A stretch of 33,177 bases of DNA from a virus (IMGVR_UViG_3300043424_000089:1-33177), one strand, 5' to 3'; shown: positions 23,214 to 29,472, counted from the stretch's first letter. Made by a program: numbers and translations. The notes: generated by a model not told the origin, from the sequence alone.

Positions 23214-23242
23214 TTGACAACGTATTTTTTTACATTCATTCA
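23214..23242 (+). promoter_or_regulatory. Rightward early promoter (perfect -35, weak -10)
   Basis: TTGACA at 23214-23219 is a consensus -35, 14 bases from the leftward -35. At 15-18 bases downstream only poor -10 matches exist (TTCATT, CATTCA), suggesting activator help or a non-E. coli -10. An AAGGAG site precedes the ORF at 23266. Confidence 0.45.
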
Positions 23243-23265
23243 AAGGGGGCAAGAAGGAGATACCA

Positions 23266-23475
23266 ATGCACATTAAAGTTCGTGAATTACTCGCACAAGC
23301 TGCTTTCCACGGCATTACACGCCGTGACATTGCAAAGCAGGGTGGCCTAGCTGTGACTACCTTTACCAACTGGCGCAAAGCCACGCCGCGCCTTGATACG
23401 CTTGAACGCGCACAAGCTGCACTCGATCAGCTTATTCAGATCAAGGGGCTGCGCGGTGAAAAAATGGAAGGCTAA
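23266..23475 (+). CDS. Cro/CI-type helix-turn-helix protein
   Basis: 69 aa. The HTH covers about residues 17-41 (ITRRDIAKQGGLAVTTFTNW), followed by a helix (LERAQAALDQLIQIKGLRG). One small DNA-binding domain without a C-terminal dimerisation or peptidase domain resembles Cro more than CI. First gene of the rightward operon, next to a divergent promoter pair with a palindrome, so it probably represses one or both. No integrase is present, so a lysogeny switch is not implied. Confidence 0.85.
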   Translation: MHIKVRELLAQAAFHGITRRDIAKQGGLAVTTFTNWRKATPRLDTLERAQAALDQLIQIKGLRGEKMEG

Positions 23476-23890
23476 AAAGGCTTACTGCAAAGAAGGGCAT
23501 AAGCATGACAGCATCTCAGAAGCCAAACGCTGCGATGAATTACACGTTCAATACGCAGAAGGTGAAATTGAAGACCTCATCGTCTGGCCGCAATTCTGGT
23601 TCGTCATCAATGGCCGCCAAGTCAAACACGACAATGGAAGGCGATTGGGCGTTAAGTTGGACTTCGGTTACATCCGTGATGGGATAGAGGTGGTTGAGGA
23701 TGTTAAAGGCGGAAAGGCAAGCGACAGCCGCGATTGGCCCATCCGCAAAGCCATCTTCAAGGCGTTATTCCCAACCTACGATTTGCGAGAAGTAAGGCCG
23801 GGGAGGCGTGAAGGGAGAAAACGCCCTCAACCCGGCCACGCCAAAAAGGCGCAAGCGAATAATAAGACAAGTGAAGGGGAAAAGCAATGA
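23456..23890 (+). CDS. DUF1064 protein, PD-(D/E)xK nuclease-like
   Basis: 144 aa from GTG 23456 (AAGGGG eight bases upstream), overlapping the HTH gene by 20 bases. Pattern: SISEAKRCDELHVQYAEGEI, LIVWPQFWFVINGRQV, LGVKLDFGYIRDGIEVVED, VKGGKA, matching DUF1064, a family related to phage T7 endonuclease I in fold. The Asp of LDF and the Glu-x-Asp-x-Lys of VVEDVKG would be the active site. The C-terminus is Lys/Arg-rich. Probable Holliday junction or branched DNA nuclease (inference). Confidence 0.88.
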   Translation: MKKWKAKKAYCKEGHKHDSISEAKRCDELHVQYAEGEIEDLIVWPQFWFVINGRQVKHDNGRRLGVKLDFGYIRDGIEVVEDVKGGKASDSRDWPIRKAIFKALFPTYDLREVRPGRREGRKRPQPGHAKKAQANNKTSEGEKQ

Positions 23891-24270
23891 TTACAATTCG
23901 CCACTGCCGTCAAACCGCTAAAGAGGCTTACAAACCAAAATACGAATGGCCTGTGATCGAGCGTAAAGAGCAGCCAAAGCCAGCCGCGCCTTTAAAGCGC
24001 GAGCCAATGGTTATCAGCGAAAGAGGCAATGCCCTTATCAAGCAGATTATGGCGGAATATGATTTAACCCGCGAGCAGCTATTAAGCAGCAGCCGAGCGA
24101 AGCCAATTGTAACAGCGCGCCGCCACTTAATGACGCTGATGCACGTTAAGCTGGGCTGGAACGCCTGCCGCATCGCTCATTTCATGGGCATAGATAGAAC
24201 CACAGTCAGCCATCACATTGGATTGCGCCGCAGTTCAAGGGTTAAATATGGCACTTTTATCATGCCATAA
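23887..24270 (+). CDS. DnaA domain IV-like replication protein
   Basis: 127 aa, ATGA overlap with the nuclease gene. The C-terminal ~70 residues resemble DnaA domain IV: TREQLLSSSRAKPIVTARRH, then LMHVKLGWNACRIAHFMG and IDRTTVSHHIG, equivalent to the box-binding helix of DnaA. There is no AAA+ domain. It may bind DnaA boxes, either to steer host DnaA to the phage origin or to compete with host initiation. The N-terminus is basic and disordered-looking. Confidence 0.85.
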   Translation: MITIRHCRQTAKEAYKPKYEWPVIERKEQPKPAAPLKREPMVISERGNALIKQIMAEYDLTREQLLSSSRAKPIVTARRHLMTLMHVKLGWNACRIAHFMGIDRTTVSHHIGLRRSSRVKYGTFIMP

Positions 24271-24283
24271 GTTGTGGTATTAG

Positions 24284-24322
24284 AGGCGGGCGAGGAGGAA
24301 GTTAGCGCTTCCATCCCCGCCT
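24284..24322. promoter_or_regulatory. Interrupted hairpin between early genes
   Basis: Outer stem AGGCGGG (24284-24290) / CCCGCCT (24316-24322), inner stem GGAAG (24297-24301) / CTTCC (24308-24312) with a six-base loop. It occupies most of the 85-base gap before the Cys-rich gene and has no T-run, so an mRNA structure or protein site is more likely than a terminator. Confidence 0.45.
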
Positions 24323-24355
24323 AGCATCAAGCGATCGAGAGGAAAGGTAAATCGC

Positions 24356-24589
24356 GTGACACGTAAAGTTCTTACAATTTCTGCGCCGAAAGCGCAAGGC
24401 GTTAAGGTTGATGAATACATCCCCAAACGCTGTGACACTTGCAGATTTTATCAATCAGGCACTGGTGTATTAGCTGGCGAATGCCGCAGAAGGTCCCCTT
24501 CTCTTCGTGAAGATTTAAGATATTGGCCGCCAGTTGGGTCGGATATGTGGTGCGGTGAATATAAACGACTTCCTGTGCAGGTGTCATGA
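24356..24589 (+). CDS. Small four-cysteine protein, likely metal-binding
   Basis: 77 aa from GTG 24356 with AGAGGAAAGG upstream. Cys26, Cys29, Cys43 and Cys66 (RCDTCRFYQ, GECRRRSP, DMWCGEYK) form the C-x2-C-x13-C-x22-C set of a common small phage protein whose C-terminus is the WCGE turn. It probably binds zinc or an iron-sulphur cluster. Coupled by ATGA overlap to the replication gene, so a role in replication is plausible but unproven. Confidence 0.78.
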   Translation: MTRKVLTISAPKAQGVKVDEYIPKRCDTCRFYQSGTGVLAGECRRRSPSLREDLRYWPPVGSDMWCGEYKRLPVQVS

Positions 24590-25284
24590 TGCACTATTTT
24601 CAATTCAACATTGGCGATTACGCTAGTCACACCCGCCACCTCTCACTGCTGGAAGATTTGGCTTATCGTCGTCTGCTAGATTTGTATTATCTCAAGGATG
24701 GTCAAATCTATGGCGATGAGGCTGACGTTGCACGCCAAATTGGCATGAGAGATCACGTTCCTGATGTTGCGCAAGTATTGCAGGACTTTTTTTGCATCGG
24801 AGAAGATGATCGCTGGACGCATGATCGTTGCGATGCAGAAATTGCGCATTTCCGTGAAAAATCAGAGAAAGCGTCCAACGCTGGTAAGGCATCCGCTAAA
24901 CGGCGGTCCAACGAACGTTCAACGGACGTTCAACCAACCAATAACCAAGAACCAATAACCAATAACCAAGAACCAGATTTACCCTCTAAAGAGGATATGT
25001 CATCTGACGATGACCTGACTGTCAGTGATGTTATTTCTGCATGGAATGAACTGGCAGACCAATGCGGCTTGGCTAAGGTGACAAAGGTGACTGAGGCTCG
25101 TCGCAAGCATATCAAATCACGAATAGCTGAATACGATGCTGATGATTGGTCTAAGGCGCTAAACGCAATCTATCGCTCTGACTTCCTGCGTGGGGATAAC
25201 GATAGAGGCTGGAAGGCTGATTTTGACTTCCTGCTGCAGCCAAAAAGCTTTATCAAATTGGTGGAGGGTTCTTATGACAAATAA
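24586..25284 (+). CDS. DUF1376 replication protein (lambda O-like role)
   Basis: 232 aa. Residues 1-90 are the DUF1376 domain: YFQFNIGDYASHTRHLSLLE, DLAYRRLLDLYYLKDGQI, then the winged helix part. A low-complexity Asn/Gln/Glu/Pro linker (about 112-130) is encoded by direct DNA repeats. The C-terminal half (ISAWNELADQCGLAKVTKV, WKADFDFLLQPKSFIKLVEG) is the conserved helicase-loader-binding type region found in phage initiators. By analogy it binds the origin and recruits host helicase, since no phage helicase or polymerase gene is visible. Confidence 0.9.
   Translation: MMHYFQFNIGDYASHTRHLSLLEDLAYRRLLDLYYLKDGQIYGDEADVARQIGMRDHVPDVAQVLQDFFCIGEDDRWTHDRCDAEIAHFREKSEKASNAGKASAKRRSNERSTDVQPTNNQEPITNNQEPDLPSKEDMSSDDDLTVSDVISAWNELADQCGLAKVTKVTEARRKHIKSRIAEYDADDWSKALNAIYRSDFLRGDNDRGWKADFDFLLQPKSFIKLVEGSYDK
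24915..24975. repeat. Iteron-like direct repeats inside the DUF1376 gene
   Basis: Two copies of ACGTTCAAC (24915-24923, 24926-24934; period 11) followed by two perfect 19-base copies at 24936-24954 and 24957-24975 (period 21, core AATAACCAAGAACC). Both are multiples compatible with helical phasing. As in lambda, where the origin lies within gene O, these may be initiator binding sites; they also simply encode a repeated NNQEP linker. Confidence 0.5.
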
Positions 25285-25705
25285 AAAGATCAGCTTTGCG
25301 ACTGCCAAGACGGAAACATCTGTTGAGATGATTGCCGATCCGCAAATCCGTGCAAATCGCCGCAATATCGCAATGGAACGCAATGACATCGAATGGTATG
25401 TTGCGCACGATGGCGCAATGCGGCTTCGCTTTAAGCCAACCGCAGTGGACGCGCTGTTTAAGCGTATTGAGCGCCGCGAGATTTCACAGCATCAAATTGA
25501 CCGCTTGCCGGAATACATCAAGCGCGTGGCCTGGGGGCAATGCTTGCTGAATTACGACTATGAGGGCCGGTATTATCTGCCAAAGCCTACAATTCACGAC
25601 TATCAGCCGGGTGATGATGAATTCACTGGTGATGAACCATGCACCGCCGCACAGGCAAAGGCCATCATGACGCGTTACAAGGTTCATGGATTGCTGGAGG
25701 GTTAG
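25274..25705 (+). CDS. 143-aa protein following the replication gene, unknown
   Basis: ATG 25274 has GGAGGG upstream; the open frame extends 84 bases further into the DUF1376 gene but without a ribosome site. The product is mixed alpha/beta (RNDIEWYVAHDGAMRLRFKP, VDALFKRIERREISQHQIDR, YDYEGRYYLPKPTIHDYQPG) and ends with a helix-loop (MTRYKVHGLLEG). No family recognised and no P-loop, so it is not a DnaC-type loader. Position suggests a replication accessory. Confidence 0.75.
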   Translation: MTNKKISFATAKTETSVEMIADPQIRANRRNIAMERNDIEWYVAHDGAMRLRFKPTAVDALFKRIERREISQHQIDRLPEYIKRVAWGQCLLNYDYEGRYYLPKPTIHDYQPGDDEFTGDEPCTAAQAKAIMTRYKVHGLLEG

Positions 25706-25715
25706 GTTGAAATAG

Positions 25716-25886
25716 ATGCCTGAGAATAAAGGCCGCCAACCACCATTTGAGCGCGTAGATGTGATTTTCCGTAACGGCCAGATCAGGCGCGGGATTGATC
25801 CGTCAAAATGGCGTTGGAAGTCATGGGGCTGGGAAGCTGATTTTGACATCATTCGCTGGCAGCGGTCACTAGATGAAAAAAAATAA
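25716..25886 (+). CDS. 56-aa conserved-looking phage protein
   Basis: Short gene starting ten bases after the previous stop, ending in a run GAA AAA AAA TAA. Sequence: PFERVDVIFRNGQIRRGIDP, then KWRWKSWGWEADFDIIRWQR. The 'GIDPSKWRW...DI..W' motif is one I associate with small early phage proteins of unknown function. Trp-rich and basic, it may bind nucleic acid or a host enzyme. Confidence 0.72.
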   Translation: MPENKGRQPPFERVDVIFRNGQIRRGIDPSKWRWKSWGWEADFDIIRWQRSLDEKK

Positions 25887-25953
25887 CATAAAGGTATTGA
25901 CCAATGCGATTTAGGCGTTAAGTTGGCCCTATTAGAAACGAAGGGAAAAAGAC

Positions 25954-26130
25954 ATGGAAAACGCAGATATTCAAAAAGGCATCATGCTGGAACGCCAGCG
26001 GATTACTGACCGCCTTGAATACAACGTGCGTGAAATTCGTCATTCACTCGTTGGCACTGGCCGCGATTGGGAACTGGTTGCTGAATTTCTTGAAGAGGAA
26101 ATCGCAGTCATCAAATCTGGTGAATACTGA
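25954..26130 (+). CDS. 58-aa acidic helical protein
   Basis: ATG 25954 with AAGGGAAAAA upstream. Predicted entirely helical (DIQKGIMLERQRITDRLEYN, RDWELVAEFLEEEIAVIKSG). Unknown. First of a run of tiny coupled genes, after a 67-base gap that contains TTGACC (25897-25902) without a convincing -10. Confidence 0.65.
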   Translation: MENADIQKGIMLERQRITDRLEYNVREIRHSLVGTGRDWELVAEFLEEEIAVIKSGEY

Positions 26131-26143
26131 GGGAGAATTAGAC

Positions 26144-26236
26144 ATGACTATCAAAGAAGCAATCGTATCGTTCATTCTGATGGCTGCAATCGGCGCTATC
26201 ATGACAATCACTCTGGTTGAGGAGCTGGCACGATGA
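26144..26236 (+). CDS. 30-aa single-pass membrane peptide
   Basis: ATG 26144 preceded by GGGAGAATT. The whole peptide is one transmembrane helix (IVSFILMAAIGAIMTITLVE) between a Lys-containing start and an EELAR end. Too short for homology. Stop overlaps the next start (ATGA). Tiny early membrane peptides often act on host envelope or exclusion functions; not proven. Confidence 0.5.
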   Translation: MTIKEAIVSFILMAAIGAIMTITLVEELAR

Positions 26237-26358
26237 TTAGTTACCGCGACTATCTGGCCCTCAAGGGGCTTAAGCCTATCGTAATTGAACGGACGCAAAA
26301 GAAGCGTGGCGACAAGGTTGTTGTAAGCAGCTATCGCCCAGCGGAGATTGTGAAATGA
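26233..26358 (+). CDS. 41-aa basic peptide, unknown
   Basis: ATGA overlap with the preceding stop and with the following start, so firmly in a coupled chain. Basic product (YRDYLALKGLKPIVIERTQK, KRGDKVVVSSYRPAEIVK). Looks like a small beta-strand pair; nothing further can be said. Confidence 0.58.
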   Translation: MISYRDYLALKGLKPIVIERTQKKRGDKVVVSSYRPAEIVK

Positions 26359-26603
26359 GCATTGCAATCATGCTCCGGCAGCGCAAACGCATCTCCATGC
26401 AGAAGCTGCCAGACAAGGCCGAGAGTGACCAGATATTCCGTTTGGCGATGGAAGATGCCGCTAAGGAGTTTGCAAAAGCAATCTTAGCAACTGGACGGCT
26501 GCACGGCCCATTGACATCAACATGGAAAGAGCGGCCAGACCTAGAAGAGCAAGAGCAAAAGCGGCTTGTGGCATGGGCGCATGATGTGAGGCTAATCGGA
26601 TGA
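26355..26603 (+). CDS. 82-aa helical protein, unknown
   Basis: Coupled by four-base overlaps on both sides. Mostly helical with alternating charge (MQKLPDKAESDQIFRLAMED, AAKEFAKAILATGRL, EEQEQKRLVAWAHDVRL). A possible minor nucleic acid or host-protein binder. No motif recognised. Confidence 0.65.
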   Translation: MSIAIMLRQRKRISMQKLPDKAESDQIFRLAMEDAAKEFAKAILATGRLHGPLTSTWKERPDLEEQEQKRLVAWAHDVRLIG

Positions 26604-26797
26604 CTGAACAAATCACATTGAAGATAGACACTGAGGTGGGGGACGAGATTGTTGCAGCTTGGCTCAGATTGCGTCTTGAGTGGCTCTATGAAAGCGCCCA
26701 GACACTCACCCATGATGAAGATAAGGAAGATAACGCTAAGGACATAGAAGCCATGAGGCGCGTGCTTAACTTTATTGTAGGTGAAGATTATGACTGA
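26600..26797 (+). CDS. 65-aa acidic protein, unknown
   Basis: Coupled by ATGA overlap. Acidic and helical (EVGDEIVAAWLRLRLEWLYE, TLTHDEDKEDNAKDIEAMRR, VLNFIVGEDYD). The strong negative charge would suit a DNA mimic or inhibitor, but a plain helical scaffold is equally possible. Confidence 0.65.
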   Translation: MTEQITLKIDTEVGDEIVAAWLRLRLEWLYESAQTLTHDEDKEDNAKDIEAMRRVLNFIVGEDYD

Positions 26798-27026
26798 CGA
26801 CATGATCGAAGCCGTGGCGCGGGCGCTTTGCCAAAATGCCTTAGAGGGCAAGCAATGTCCGTGCGCCGAACGTGGCGTATTCAACTGCGCCGATGCTTAC
26901 CCGGGTTATCAAGCCCACGCAGCCATCCGTGCAGCCGCGCCGCTGATCTTGGATATGGCGGCGGATGTTGTGGACGATGCTGAATACGCTGGATTTGTCC
27001 GCCAACTCAAGGAGCGTTTCCAATGA
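26790..27026 (+). CDS. 78-aa Cys-containing small phage protein
   Basis: ATG 26790 (AGGTGA upstream) is preferred over the in-frame GTG at 26781. The start MTDDMIEAVARALCQN and the end 'HAAIRAAAPLILDMAADVV' match a common small phage/bacterial pattern (MIEAVARAL...HAAIrA..P.I). Four Cys fall between (LCQNALEGKQCPCAERGVFNC is the region around 12-32), possibly a metal site. Role unknown. Confidence 0.7.
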   Translation: MTDDMIEAVARALCQNALEGKQCPCAERGVFNCADAYPGYQAHAAIRAAAPLILDMAADVVDDAEYAGFVRQLKERFQ

Positions 27027-27283
27027 CTGACGACAAGGCGTTATGCACAGCTATAAAGGCATGGGGTTATAGCGACATTGTTCACGGGAGGAAAACGCGA
27101 GGAGAAGCATTGCGCGAAGCAGCCGACCGCATCGAAGCCCAAGCGGCAGAGATTGAGCGGCTGCGTGAGGCGTTGCGGTTTTACACTACAGACCATGCAA
27201 ACCCGAATGAAGGTCCGTGGGGAGTTGACAGCAAAGACTTTGGCAACGTCGCCCGCGCAGCACTGGGAGAGACGGATAGGTAA
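27023..27283 (+). CDS. 86-aa coiled-coil protein, unknown
   Basis: Coupled by ATGA overlap. The central heptads (ALREAADRIEAQAAEIERLR) form a coiled coil, and the C-terminal part (EGPWGVDSKDFGNVARAALG) resembles the ends of Ead/Ea22-like small phage proteins. Contains a TTATGCACA sequence near its 5' end. Function unknown. Confidence 0.66.
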   Translation: MTDDKALCTAIKAWGYSDIVHGRKTRGEALREAADRIEAQAAEIERLREALRFYTTDHANPNEGPWGVDSKDFGNVARAALGETDR

Positions 27284-27299
27284 AGGAAAAGACAAAACC

Positions 27300-27324
27300 T
27301 TTACATATCTCGATAACGTGTAAA
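27300..27324. promoter_or_regulatory. Inverted repeat TTTACA / TGTAAA
   Basis: Perfect 6-bp half-sites (27300-27305 and 27319-27324) with a 13-base gap, centred in the 61-base space before the 55-aa gene. Looks like a protein-binding site or weak hairpin. Confidence 0.35.
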
Positions 27325-27344
27325 AGAAAGTGGAGTTTTTTGAC

Positions 27345-27512
27345 ATGACCGACAAAGAAAAGCGGTTTATTGAATATCGGAAAGCCTACTTACCAGAGCA
27401 GCTGGATCGAGCAAGGCGGCGGTATTACGGATTAGTAAGGGAAGCCCGCCGGATGCGACTGCACTGGGCGCTGACAAACAGCGAACTTTACGACGAGAAG
27501 TTTGAGGCATAA
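27345..27512 (+). CDS. 55-aa basic helical protein
   Basis: ATG 27345 has GGAG ten bases upstream; an in-frame GTG at 27330 would add five residues but lacks a site. Basic, helical (EKRFIEYRKAYLPEQLDRAR, YYGLVREARRMRLHWALTN). Unknown. Last gene before the AT-rich ParB/ABC-GNAT module. Confidence 0.62.
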   Translation: MTDKEKRFIEYRKAYLPEQLDRARRRYYGLVREARRMRLHWALTNSELYDEKFEA

Positions 27513-27572
27513 GCTAAGATTGATTTACTGCAAAAAAGCGCCTAGTCTTATTAGGATGGTAAGGGATTGAAT

Positions 27573-28118
27573 ATGTCTGAAATCAAAATCACTTATGCCA
27601 AGGTCGCTGACCTTATTCCATATGCAGCTAATAGCCGAACGCATAGCGATGCACAGGTTGCTCAAATCGCGGCAAGCATTAAAGAATTCGGTTGGACAAA
27701 CCCGGTGCTCGTTGATGGCTCAAATACCATCATTGCAGGGCACGGTCGCCTTATGGCTGCGCGTAAGCTGGGCATGGATGAAGTTCCGGTAATTGTGTTG
27801 GATCACCTTAGCAAGGCCCAGCAGCGTGCTTTAGTGATTGCAGACAACCAGCTTGCCCTGAATGCAGGGTGGGATATGGATTTGCTGGCAGCAGAGATTG
27901 AAGGATTGAATTTTGAGGGGTTTGATCTGGAACTTCTTGGTTTCGAAGACAAAGAATTAAACAAATTGCTTGGTGAACTGAGCGAACCTGAAATCAAAGA
28001 CAAAGAAATTCCAGAAGAAATGCAAAACCAAATGCTGCTTTCTTTTCCTGACGAGCAAACAATGCAGGAATGGTATCAGAAAGCGGAAGATGCGGGGATT
28101 GTATGCAAAATTTTGTAG
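27573..28118 (+). CDS. Stand-alone ParB-like N-terminal domain protein
   Basis: 181 aa, ATG 27573 with AAGGGA at 27561-27566. Residues about 7-100 are a ParB/Sulfiredoxin-fold domain: DLIPYAANSRTHSDAQVAQI, ASIKEFGWTNPVLVDG, then AGHGRLMAARKLGMDEVPVI with the GxGR loop of the nucleotide-binding motif. The next part (ALVIADNQLALNAGWDMDLL, GFDLELLGFEDKEL) is typical of phage ParB domains fused to N6/N4 adenine or cytosine methylases. No methylase follows: the protein ends after an acidic linker, and the next gene, overlapping by 16 bases, encodes an ABC ATPase-acyltransferase. It may therefore guide or regulate that modifying enzyme. More AT-rich than the late genes. Confidence 0.9.
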   Translation: MSEIKITYAKVADLIPYAANSRTHSDAQVAQIAASIKEFGWTNPVLVDGSNTIIAGHGRLMAARKLGMDEVPVIVLDHLSKAQQRALVIADNQLALNAGWDMDLLAAEIEGLNFEGFDLELLGFEDKELNKLLGELSEPEIKDKEIPEEMQNQMLLSFPDEQTMQEWYQKAEDAGIVCKIL

Positions 28119-29206
28119 TTGAACTTTCGTCACCGCCGCCAAGCGGTTTTCGCAGCATTAAAGCCGCGCAATCGGTTGATTTGGATATATATCAGAAATT
28201 AACGCATAAATTCAGCGTTTCCGCTGATGTTGAAACTGAATTTAATGTTGGCCTTATTATTGGCGCGTCCGGTTCCGGTAAAACTACTTTGGCGCGACAA
28301 ATTTATGGGCCTGATTGTTTTGACGTTTTGCTTGATCCAAATAGGCCTGTCATTGAACAATTTAATGCAGAAATGTCTTATGCTGAATGCGTTGACGCTT
28401 TAACAGGCATTGGGCTTTCGCAAGTGGCTTGCTGGATTAAACCTGCAGGCGCTTTGTCAAATGGGCAAAAGGCACGCGCAGAAGCGGCTTTGCAATTGTG
28501 TTCTGACAAACCTTTTGTGGTCATTGATGAATTTACTTCAGTCGTTGACCGCAATGTAGCCAAAGCAATGTCGTATTGCGTTCAGCGTTTTGCCAGAAAG
28601 TACGGCAAACGTATTGTGCTAATTTCTTGTCATTATGATGTTTTTGAATGGTTGAACCCTGATTGGGTCATCGACTGCAATAAAGAAACATATAACAATC
28701 GGAGGTTGGAAAGGCTCGGATACGAGCGACAAGAAAAAATTGAATTTCAAATCGCCGAATGCGACCGAAATTCGTGGCACCGTTTTAGCAAATATCATTA
28801 TTTAAGTGATAGATTGCCCGGTGGTCATATTGAGACATTTGGCATTTATCTTGATGGCAAACAAATAGGTTTTCAATGTTTTGCCAATTATGTTCCGCAT
28901 CGCAAAGGCACCAAAAAAATAATGCACAGTAACAGAACCGTGGTCCACCCCGATTATGTTGGGTTTGGTTTGGGCATGAAAGTTATTGACGCAACTTCTT
29001 ACGAAATGAAATCGCGGGGGTATGACGTTCAAGCAAAATTTAGCAGTGTGCCGGTTTACAGCGCAATGTCAAAAAGCCCGTTGTGGAAACTAACTTCCGT
29101 ATCAAACAATACCCACGCTTCACAAAAAATGCCCGGAGGCAATATGTCACGCAAGGGCGGGTTCCGTGTGGCGACCCGCACTTATTCATTCAAATTTGTT
29201 GGGTGA
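28103..29206 (+). CDS. ABC-type ATPase fused to a Mom-like GNAT acyltransferase domain
   Basis: 367 aa from ATG 28103; an earlier in-frame ATG at 28070 lies deeper in the ParB gene. N-terminal ATPase: Walker A GASGSGKT (54-61), ABC signature LSNGQ (118-122), Walker B FVVIDE (138-143) with D-loop SVVD, and switch His177 (ISCHYD). There are no transmembrane segments, so it is not a transporter. The C-terminal ~150 residues form a GNAT domain: HRFSKYHYLSDRLPGGH, ETFGIYLDGKQIGFQCF, then VVHPDYVGFGLGMKVID with the acyl-CoA loop. The HY-S-R... 'FGI.LDG..IG' layout resembles phage Mu Mom, which acylates adenine. The fusion recalls COG2401 (from memory). DNA-modification function is inferred; substrate unknown. 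Noticeably AT-rich, suggesting acquisition. Confidence 0.88.
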   Translation: MQNFVVELSSPPPSGFRSIKAAQSVDLDIYQKLTHKFSVSADVETEFNVGLIIGASGSGKTTLARQIYGPDCFDVLLDPNRPVIEQFNAEMSYAECVDALTGIGLSQVACWIKPAGALSNGQKARAEAALQLCSDKPFVVIDEFTSVVDRNVAKAMSYCVQRFARKYGKRIVLISCHYDVFEWLNPDWVIDCNKETYNNRRLERLGYERQEKIEFQIAECDRNSWHRFSKYHYLSDRLPGGHIETFGIYLDGKQIGFQCFANYVPHRKGTKKIMHSNRTVVHPDYVGFGLGMKVIDATSYEMKSRGYDVQAKFSSVPVYSAMSKSPLWKLTSVSNNTHASQKMPGGNMSRKGGFRVATRTYSFKFVG

Positions 29207-29208
29207 AT

Positions 29209-29421
29209 TTAAGCGTTGCCAATGTGGCCTGACCTACCCGCAGCCGTTACGGCGTAAATCATTGTTCGCCCATCGCCAAAAGTCGCGGCGAAATCCAAAG
29301 CGGCCTGATGAGTGTCAAATTTTTGCTTAATCCGCCCAAATGGACTGCGCCCACGAACTGCTGTAAAATAGGCGGCATTTTGAAAGCAGTGCTGTTCAAA
29401 TTCTTCAATGTTGCTATACAT
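29209..29421 (-). CDS. 70-aa protein on the opposite strand, beside the modification module
   Basis: ATG at 29421 with AAAGGGAAA upstream on the minus strand, and a plausible promoter (29472-29444). It converges on the ABC-GNAT gene with two bases between stops. Product: NIEEFEQHCFQNAAYFTAVR, FGRIKQKFDTHQAALDFAAT, then GRTMIYAVTAAGRSGHIGN. One small alpha/beta domain; I do not recognise a named family. It shares the AT-rich composition and may be a regulator or partner of the module, or an independent early gene. Confidence 0.7.
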   Translation of the reverse strand: MYSNIEEFEQHCFQNAAYFTAVRGRSPFGRIKQKFDTHQAALDFAATFGDGRTMIYAVTAAGRSGHIGNA

Positions 29422-29435
29422 TGTTTTCCCTTTCG

Positions 29436-29464
29436 TTGATTAAGTTGTAAAAGGGCTTTATCAT
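29436..29464 (+). promoter_or_regulatory. Candidate late promoter
   Basis: TTGATT (29436-29441), 17-base spacer, TATCAT (29459-29464), about 20 bases before the Rmf-like gene that heads the packaging/structural block. It overlaps a minus-strand promoter match, so the two directions may exclude each other. Confidence 0.5.
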
Positions 29465-29472
29465 CGGCGCAA
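29444..29472 (-). promoter_or_regulatory. Candidate promoter for the 70-aa minus gene
   Basis: On the minus strand TTGCGC (29472-29467), 17-base spacer, TACAAC (29449-29444), then the ribosome site and ATG at 29421. It overlaps the rightward late promoter match. Confidence 0.42.

Noticed and set aside
22967-23239. 90-aa version of the first leftward gene with an N-terminal membrane helix
   Set aside because: The extra 32 codons cover the promoter and leader; the internal ATG at 23143 has the better ribosome site, so the membrane helix is probably not translated.
24901-24980. CRISPR-like repeats
   Set aside because: Repeats are short, tandem and in frame within a coding linker, without spacers.
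27042-27050. TTATGCACA, a perfect DnaA-box consensus
   Set aside because: Single copy inside a small coding sequence, without neighbouring boxes or an AT-rich unwinding region; expected by chance at this frequency in 33 kb.
27520-27548. TTGATT-17-TAGTCT promoter before the ParB gene
   Set aside because: The -35 and spacing resemble the late promoter candidate, but the -10 matches at only three positions; not strong enough to list.
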